From the NCBI GenBank assembly GCA_951812335.1, contig OX638293.1:1844731-1908730 (forward strand): DNA of 64,000 bases, read 5' to 3'. The notes beneath the pieces are model-generated. The model had not been told where the DNA came from. It did not search any database and saw only the letters and a program-made list of their open reading frames with translations. Origin of the DNA: Rhodothermales bacterium (GTDB lineage Bacteria > Bacteroidota > Rhodothermia > Rhodothermales > VXPQ01). How positions within the stretch are numbered: position 1 is the first letter of the stretch; every line of letters begins with the position of its first letter. Below are positions 60,294 to 64,000 of the stretch, one piece after another. Both the position numbers and the translations under genes were made by a program.

Positions 60294-62581
60294 GCTGTTC
60301 CGGGATCAAGGTTTGGATCGAGGCGGTGAAGAAATTGCTCAGCAGTATTTCTATTGATCGGGAAGGCCAAGGCAGCGGCCCATAGCCGAGCGGTTGAGTA
60401 CGAGGCAACGCCGGTTCGCAATGTACAGCGCACGCCGGCCGCGCTCAGACGGCGTAACGCGATAGCCAATGCGGAAGCCGCATCGCCAGTGGCAAGGCGA
60501 CGAACAATTGCCGGGTCTGTGCTTATGTCCAGTCTAAAGCCGGAGCGCGTTTCCAAAGGCCAGGGAAGCGTACAGAGACGAATCGCCAGCCAAGCGTCGT
60601 CAGGCCATTCTGTCGTGCGCGGATACTCGATTGGAATTTGTTGTTTGGCCCATGCCTTGTAGTCCAAAGCCATCAGAGTGCGAGCAAGGGCGAGGGTGTG
60701 GTCTATGTCCACCTTTCCCGCGAGCAGACTGTTGATATCTGCAGTGCTTGCCGCCGTGCGTCGTGCTGGTTTGAGGGGCAGGTGGCGGCCTTCGCGTTGG
60801 GAGGACTCTATCATCCTGCGCTCAACGAGGGCGATAGCATCGTCAAGACCGCGGCGACCGTGCATAACGACCTCGGGTTGCATGTCGAGCATGGTTCCGG
60901 CACCCGTTCCGGTCGTTGCGAAGCGCCATGGTTGTTTTTTATTGAGCGGGAGCCAATGTCGCCGGATCGGATTGATCGGAGTTCCCGAATCTCGGTGAAA
61001 GTTTCCTGCTTGCAGTGCGAAGGCAAGCGCCAAGCGATATTCAGGAGTGCCATCGTAGCTGGCGGTCACCCACTCGGGGCGCAGGCGAGGCACAGGCTGG
61101 GCGGCAAATCCGGTACCTTGGCGCATGACGGCTTCAATGTCACCAAGGCGAAACAAGATAAGTTGCCACTTTTTGGGTTCATCGGGATGCTCGGTGGCGA
61201 CGAACATGGTTTCAACAAGGTCTTTTTCTGCATTCATGAGACGATCAGGCGCGGCTTTATCTCGTGCTTCCCGCCGCAACCGAGGCAGCCACATATCCAA
61301 ATCGTCGAGGCAAGCCAAATTTCCTGATTGCTCTTCAGCTACTCTGAAGCGACCGAGCGGGACTGCGAGATTGGATTGACCATTGCGTTCGAGGTAGCCG
61401 TATCGCTGAAATGCGCTGATACCTCTGGACGTACCCAAACGAGTTACCGCACGAGCGAAATCTAGTGGCTCTCTGGCCGCCTTGGCGCCTAATTGGGAGC
61501 GGCCCTCTGCAAGCATTTGACGCAATTCCCGGTACGTTACGGGGCGAGACCATAGTGGCATCCACTGCTCGCCTCTTGCGCCTTCATCGTTTGCAGATGC
61601 GCTCGCATAAGCGGCTCCGCAGGCGTTCAAGGCAAAAGGCGAAGCGGCACGGGAAGTTTCTGATAATGCAAAACGTTTGGTTGTGTGTGAGGTGAAGGCA
61701 AGAGCGCCTTCCAGCATCAGAACGAAGTCCATTGGATTGGCCATGCTGTCTGAACGAGGGCCATTCCCATTGTTTGCGCCGCCTGCGGTCCCCGGTAGGA
61801 ATTGTCCGACTGGTTTGCCGTTCAGATTACCCGGTATAGGACACCCCAACAGAGAACCTTTTACATAAAACGAGGTCGGGCTGCGAGGAGAGCCGTTTTC
61901 ATTGTCCAAGTCGAATAACTCCCCCAAGCGCTGCATAAAGTTATTTGTAAAGTCTAGGTTGCCGTCATTTCCGCCGGTTCCAAGGAGTGCAGGAAAACTT
62001 GCTGATCCGTCATTGTTCAACACCATTGTGGCATCCATCCACTCCCTGTTCGGACCGCGCCATTTTTTACGTAATTCAGGGATCAACCCCGTCTTGAGTT
62101 GCTTGAAGTGTTTCTCGGCCTCTCGAAGTCGCTGCTTGTATTGTTCTGAATTCCTGACACGATTTTTTTCCGCAGCGCTCATGCCGCGAATTTTGGTTTC
62201 CGCCTTGATATTCCGAACCATTGCATCTGCAGATTCAAGTTCTTGAAGCTGCGATCTGCCAGTCGCAATTCCAAGCCGCAATGAAGCAAATCTGGGCCCT
62301 TGAGAAGATTCGATCGGAGAAAGTCCACGATCATTGTCTTGGAAAAAACCCGATCCTTTATTCCAAGGCGATACGATAGGCGTTGGTTGATAGGCATGAA
62401 GGAAAAAGTTTATGAGATCCCTCTGGGATAGCGAGCTTGCCAGCCGAAAGCGATCCCCATCCCACCAACCGCGTGCCTCATTGTCTACCTGTTCGGAAAC
62501 GAGCCGAAGAATACCGATGGCCTTCAGATAATGCGCCAAGGGGGTCGGTGCGCAGCCGTCGAGTTGATGTACGTGAATCAT
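60290..62581 (-). CDS. csx17: Type I-G CRISPR Csx17 (Cas8-like large subunit)
   Basis: A 763-residue Csx17. The N-terminal VHQLDGCAPTPLAHYLKAIGILRLVSEQ is diagnostic for the family, as is ARGWWDGDRFRL at about residues 36-47. Csx17 is the large subunit unique to I-G (formerly I-U), thought to take the Cas8 role in PAM recognition and Cas3 recruitment. Its ATG overlaps the Fic stop codon by 4 bp (ATGA), so its translation is coupled to that of the Fic gene in front of it, which places the toxin module inside the cas operon. Confidence 0.94.
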   Translation of the reverse strand: MIHVHQLDGCAPTPLAHYLKAIGILRLVSEQVDNEARGWWDGDRFRLASSLSQRDLINFFLHAYQPTPIVSPWNKGSGFFQDNDRGLSPIESSQGPRFASLRLGIATGRSQLQELESADAMVRNIKAETKIRGMSAAEKNRVRNSEQYKQRLREAEKHFKQLKTGLIPELRKKWRGPNREWMDATMVLNNDGSASFPALLGTGGNDGNLDFTNNFMQRLGELFDLDNENGSPRSPTSFYVKGSLLGCPIPGNLNGKPVGQFLPGTAGGANNGNGPRSDSMANPMDFVLMLEGALAFTSHTTKRFALSETSRAASPFALNACGAAYASASANDEGARGEQWMPLWSRPVTYRELRQMLAEGRSQLGAKAAREPLDFARAVTRLGTSRGISAFQRYGYLERNGQSNLAVPLGRFRVAEEQSGNLACLDDLDMWLPRLRREARDKAAPDRLMNAEKDLVETMFVATEHPDEPKKWQLILFRLGDIEAVMRQGTGFAAQPVPRLRPEWVTASYDGTPEYRLALAFALQAGNFHRDSGTPINPIRRHWLPLNKKQPWRFATTGTGAGTMLDMQPEVVMHGRRGLDDAIALVERRMIESSQREGRHLPLKPARRTAASTADINSLLAGKVDIDHTLALARTLMALDYKAWAKQQIPIEYPRTTEWPDDAWLAIRLCTLPWPLETRSGFRLDISTDPAIVRRLATGDAASALAIALRRLSAAGVRCTLRTGVASYSTARLWAAALAFPINRNTAEQFLHRLDPNLDPGTA

Positions 62582-63186
62582 TTTGGCGTCCCTCGCAGGC
62601 GCTGTCGCCAGATTGCGGCCAAGGGTTTCGGGTTTTGCTGATCATACGCGTGTAAGGCGCTAAAGTAGCGCCGAGCTTCTTCTGACGATGATGCAGCTGG
62701 ATCAATCACAGGCAGATCAAGCCGATACAACAATTCGATGATAAGCAAGCGGGAAACTCGCCCGTTGAAATCCTCGAACGGATGAATATGCAGGAAGCGC
62801 CCCTCTGCAAATGCAAGGTCGTAAATGTGCTGTTCGCTGATATTGTCGCTTGGATTCTTCAAGCGCTCCTCGAGATCTTTAACATAATTGTGCATCATCA
62901 TGGGAACCTGCCAGTACGGCGGTGCTTGGTGTTTACCGACGCGCACATTTCGAAGACGCCAACGCCCAGCCATATTTGGCGTCAAGTCTGCACAAATACT
63001 CCGGTGCAGTTCAAGTAGAAGAGCGTGAATGGGAATATCCGCGAATGCCCGGTTGAAAATGCCGAGTTCAGTGTCAGCAACGCGTTTCGCTAACAAGGGA
63101 GCGAGTTCCCGGTAGCTCAGGATTCCGAAGGACGTTTCGACATAGCGCGTGGCTGAATATGGCGGGATAGTTGTTCCCGAATCCAT
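62578..63186 (-). CDS. Fic-domain protein (AMPylase-type toxin), internal start inside the cas3 frame
   Basis: Starting at ATG 63186 this gives a 202-residue Fic protein, in frame with the longer cas3 frame. The Fic motif HPFEDFNGRVSR (residues 135-146) holds the catalytic His135, Asn141 and both arginines, while the usual Gly before Asn is Phe (H-P-F-x-D-F-N-G-R), a variant that also occurs in the family. ELHRSICADL and AGRWRLRNVRVG precede it, as in Fic/DOC proteins with N-terminal flaps. Fic enzymes usually transfer AMP from ATP to a target hydroxyl. Its start lies inside the antitoxin frame, and its stop overlaps csx17. Independent translation from this ATG is inference. Confidence 0.75.
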   Translation of the reverse strand: MDSGTTIPPYSATRYVETSFGILSYRELAPLLAKRVADTELGIFNRAFADIPIHALLLELHRSICADLTPNMAGRWRLRNVRVGKHQAPPYWQVPMMMHNYVKDLEERLKNPSDNISEQHIYDLAFAEGRFLHIHPFEDFNGRVSRLLIIELLYRLDLPVIDPAASSSEEARRYFSALHAYDQQNPKPLAAIWRQRLRGTPK

Positions 63187-64000
63187 TCCTCGTCCACCGG
63201 CTCGCCCTCCATCGCCATCGAGTTGGCGACGTGTCGGGGAATCGCTTCCAGATGACGGCGACGGCGTTCCTCCAGTGGGAGTTTGCGCCAGCGCTCGACG
63301 GCCTCTATCCAATCTGTGTTTGACATCGTTATTCTCCTGATTCTGCAACAATGTATCGAGAATCGTTTGTTCCGAGGCGCGCTGATCGGCAGAACGCAGC
63401 AGCGCCTCCAGCCAAGCCAATGTAAACGGCCCCAAGTGTTCAACGAGGGACAACACGCGTTCGATCCAACTACGGCCGGTTCGGGGGTGTAATCCCGTTT
63501 CCGACGGTGAGAGATCAAGGCGCGTGGGCGGCAGTAGGTTTAAATCACCGTCGGCGTTAAGCAGCGGGATTGATGGTAGAACGTCCCCTTCCTGAACGCC
63601 TCGGATTCGCGGCCGGGAACTCTCTGCCTTTTGGTCGGCAGGACTTGCATGCCATGCCATCCTGACCTTGCCGTGATGTGCACAGACCAGATAGGCGAGA
63701 AGGTCGAACTTGCTAGGGCTCAGGCCGAGAATTTCTTGCTCTATAGGTGTGGGACTGGCATCGCTTGATTGCTTCTTTTCTGTTTCAAGTCCCTCGCCCA
63801 TAGCCTCAAACCACTCTCCCCATGGCCCCAGAAGCGCCGGATGCTCCCGGTCATGCCGCTGCAGGACCCCGAACAGCCCAAGAGTGCTTGCCAACTCATG
63901 CCGGAATCCACGCCGCTGATCTTCTGCGTCAATGCAGTACATATTACTGACGTTGCATGGCCAGGCTTTGTCCGGCGCCTTGGCTATGTCGTCTCTGGCA
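62578..64000 (-). CDS. cas3: Type I-G Cas3, 3' part, reading frame continuing into a Fic domain
   Basis: The frame is open at the right edge; about 474 codons are visible. Upstream of 63330 it encodes a C-terminal Cas3 HD-type nuclease: RGFRHELAS (His at 63900-63898; HE in place of HD) and LLAYLVCAHHGKVRMAW, then PFTLAWLEALLRSADQRAS, the usual I-G Cas3 ending. The helicase half lies beyond the window. No stop follows; the frame passes through a low-complexity stretch (63326-63190) that is antisense-frame to the antitoxin and runs into a Fic domain to 62578. A TAA lies in another frame at 63331-63329, so a single frameshift would end Cas3 there. Whether a Cas3-Fic fusion is made is open. Confidence 0.85.
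   Translation of the reverse strand, partial: ARDDIAKAPDKAWPCNVSNMYCIDAEDQRRGFRHELASTLGLFGVLQRHDREHPALLGPWGEWFEAMGEGLETEKKQSSDASPTPIEQEILGLSPSKFDLLAYLVCAHHGKVRMAWHASPADQKAESSRPRIRGVQEGDVLPSIPLLNADGDLNLLPPTRLDLSPSETGLHPRTGRSWIERVLSLVEHLGPFTLAWLEALLRSADQRASEQTILDTLLQNQENNDVKHRLDRGRRALAQTPTGGTPSPSSGSDSPTRRQLDGDGGRAGGRGMDSGTTIPPYSATRYVETSFGILSYRELAPLLAKRVADTELGIFNRAFADIPIHALLLELHRSICADLTPNMAGRWRLRNVRVGKHQAPPYWQVPMMMHNYVKDLEERLKNPSDNISEQHIYDLAFAEGRFLHIHPFEDFNGRVSRLLIIELLYRLDLPVIDPAASSSEEARRYFSALHAYDQQNPKPLAAIWRQRLRGTPK
63117..63326 (-). CDS. VbhA-like Fic antitoxin, encoded out of frame inside cas3-fic
   Basis: A 69-residue protein from ATG 63326, with a strong AGGAG 8 bases upstream. It contains ANSMAMEGEPVDEEW (residues 34-48), in which S36-x-x-x-E40-G41 matches the [S/T]xxxE[G/N] inhibitory motif of Fic antitoxins such as VbhA; in that class the glutamate blocks the ATP-binding site of Fic. 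The length is close to VbhA (about 62 residues). It overlaps the Fic start by 70 bp and the cas3 frame along its length. Composition is protein-like, while the cas3 frame here is not, so this is taken as the real gene in this interval. Confidence 0.75.
   Translation of the reverse strand: MSNTDWIEAVERWRKLPLEERRRRHLEAIPRHVANSMAMEGEPVDEEWIREQLSRHIQPRAMSKRPSES

Noticed and set aside
53690-64000. Integrative element bounded by a duplicated tRNA-Pro 3' end
   Set aside because: I could not find a second copy of the tRNA 3' segment or an integrase in the window.

Overview
The window looks like a chromosomal contig from a high-GC member of the Bacteroidota/Rhodothermota side of the tree (Rhodothermales-like). 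This rests on several features seen together: a type IX secretion C-terminal sorting domain, CarboxypepD_reg/DUF5686 and TonB-dependent outer-membrane proteins, a fused alpha-beta E1 dehydrogenase, a LuxE/LuxC pair, and frequent GGAG-type ribosome binding sites. The assignment is inference; no rRNA is present.

Layout. 1-11.2 kb: the 3' end of a ComM/YifB ATPase, then a minus-strand envelope block (TPR protein, outer-membrane barrel, HU protein, HU-SPOR membrane protein, ExbB, ExbD, DUF5686 protein). 11.4-18.2 kb: an ElaB-like protein, a seven-haem cytochrome with TPRs, a one-haem EF-hand protein, folB, a glutamine amidotransferase, maf and lnt. 18.7-27.7 kb: a Na+-dependent transporter, luxE-luxC-like genes, an Nfu N-domain protein, two small membrane proteins, adk, a polyprenyl synthase, ptsH and ptsI. 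27.8-39.2 kb: a giant protease-propeller-barrel protein, a BamB-like lipoprotein, PEGA and T9SS-sorted proteins, a UbiA prenyltransferase, a TonB receptor and a Wzi-like protein. 39.4-47 kb: a sugar transferase, the fused E1, bcp, gatB, tpiA and a DUF1295 protein. 47-49.8 kb: a decayed stretch with a 27-residue cysteine-rich peptide and several truncated genes. 49.8-55 kb: cvpA, an EamA transporter, merR, gntP, tRNA-Pro(GGG) and a Gfo/Idh oxidoreductase.

55-64 kb is a defence island. It starts with an AT-rich HEPN-like gene, followed by a HEPN/partner pair and a minus-strand type I-G (formerly I-U) CRISPR-Cas effector operon: cas3 (running off the right edge), csx17, csb1 and csb2. No array and no cas1/cas2/cas4 lie in the window.

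The most unusual observation is that a complete Fic toxin/VbhA-like antitoxin module sits between cas3 and csx17. The antitoxin is encoded out of frame inside the cas3 reading frame, which runs without a stop into the Fic domain. The window can therefore specify a Cas3-Fic fusion, a free Fic protein from an internal ATG, and a 69-residue antitoxin carrying the S-x-x-x-E-G inhibitory motif.

Second, a family of three short elements with near-identical terminal inverted repeats (about 142-253 bp, MITE-like) sits 5' of genes at 5.0, 18.3 and 51.6 kb.
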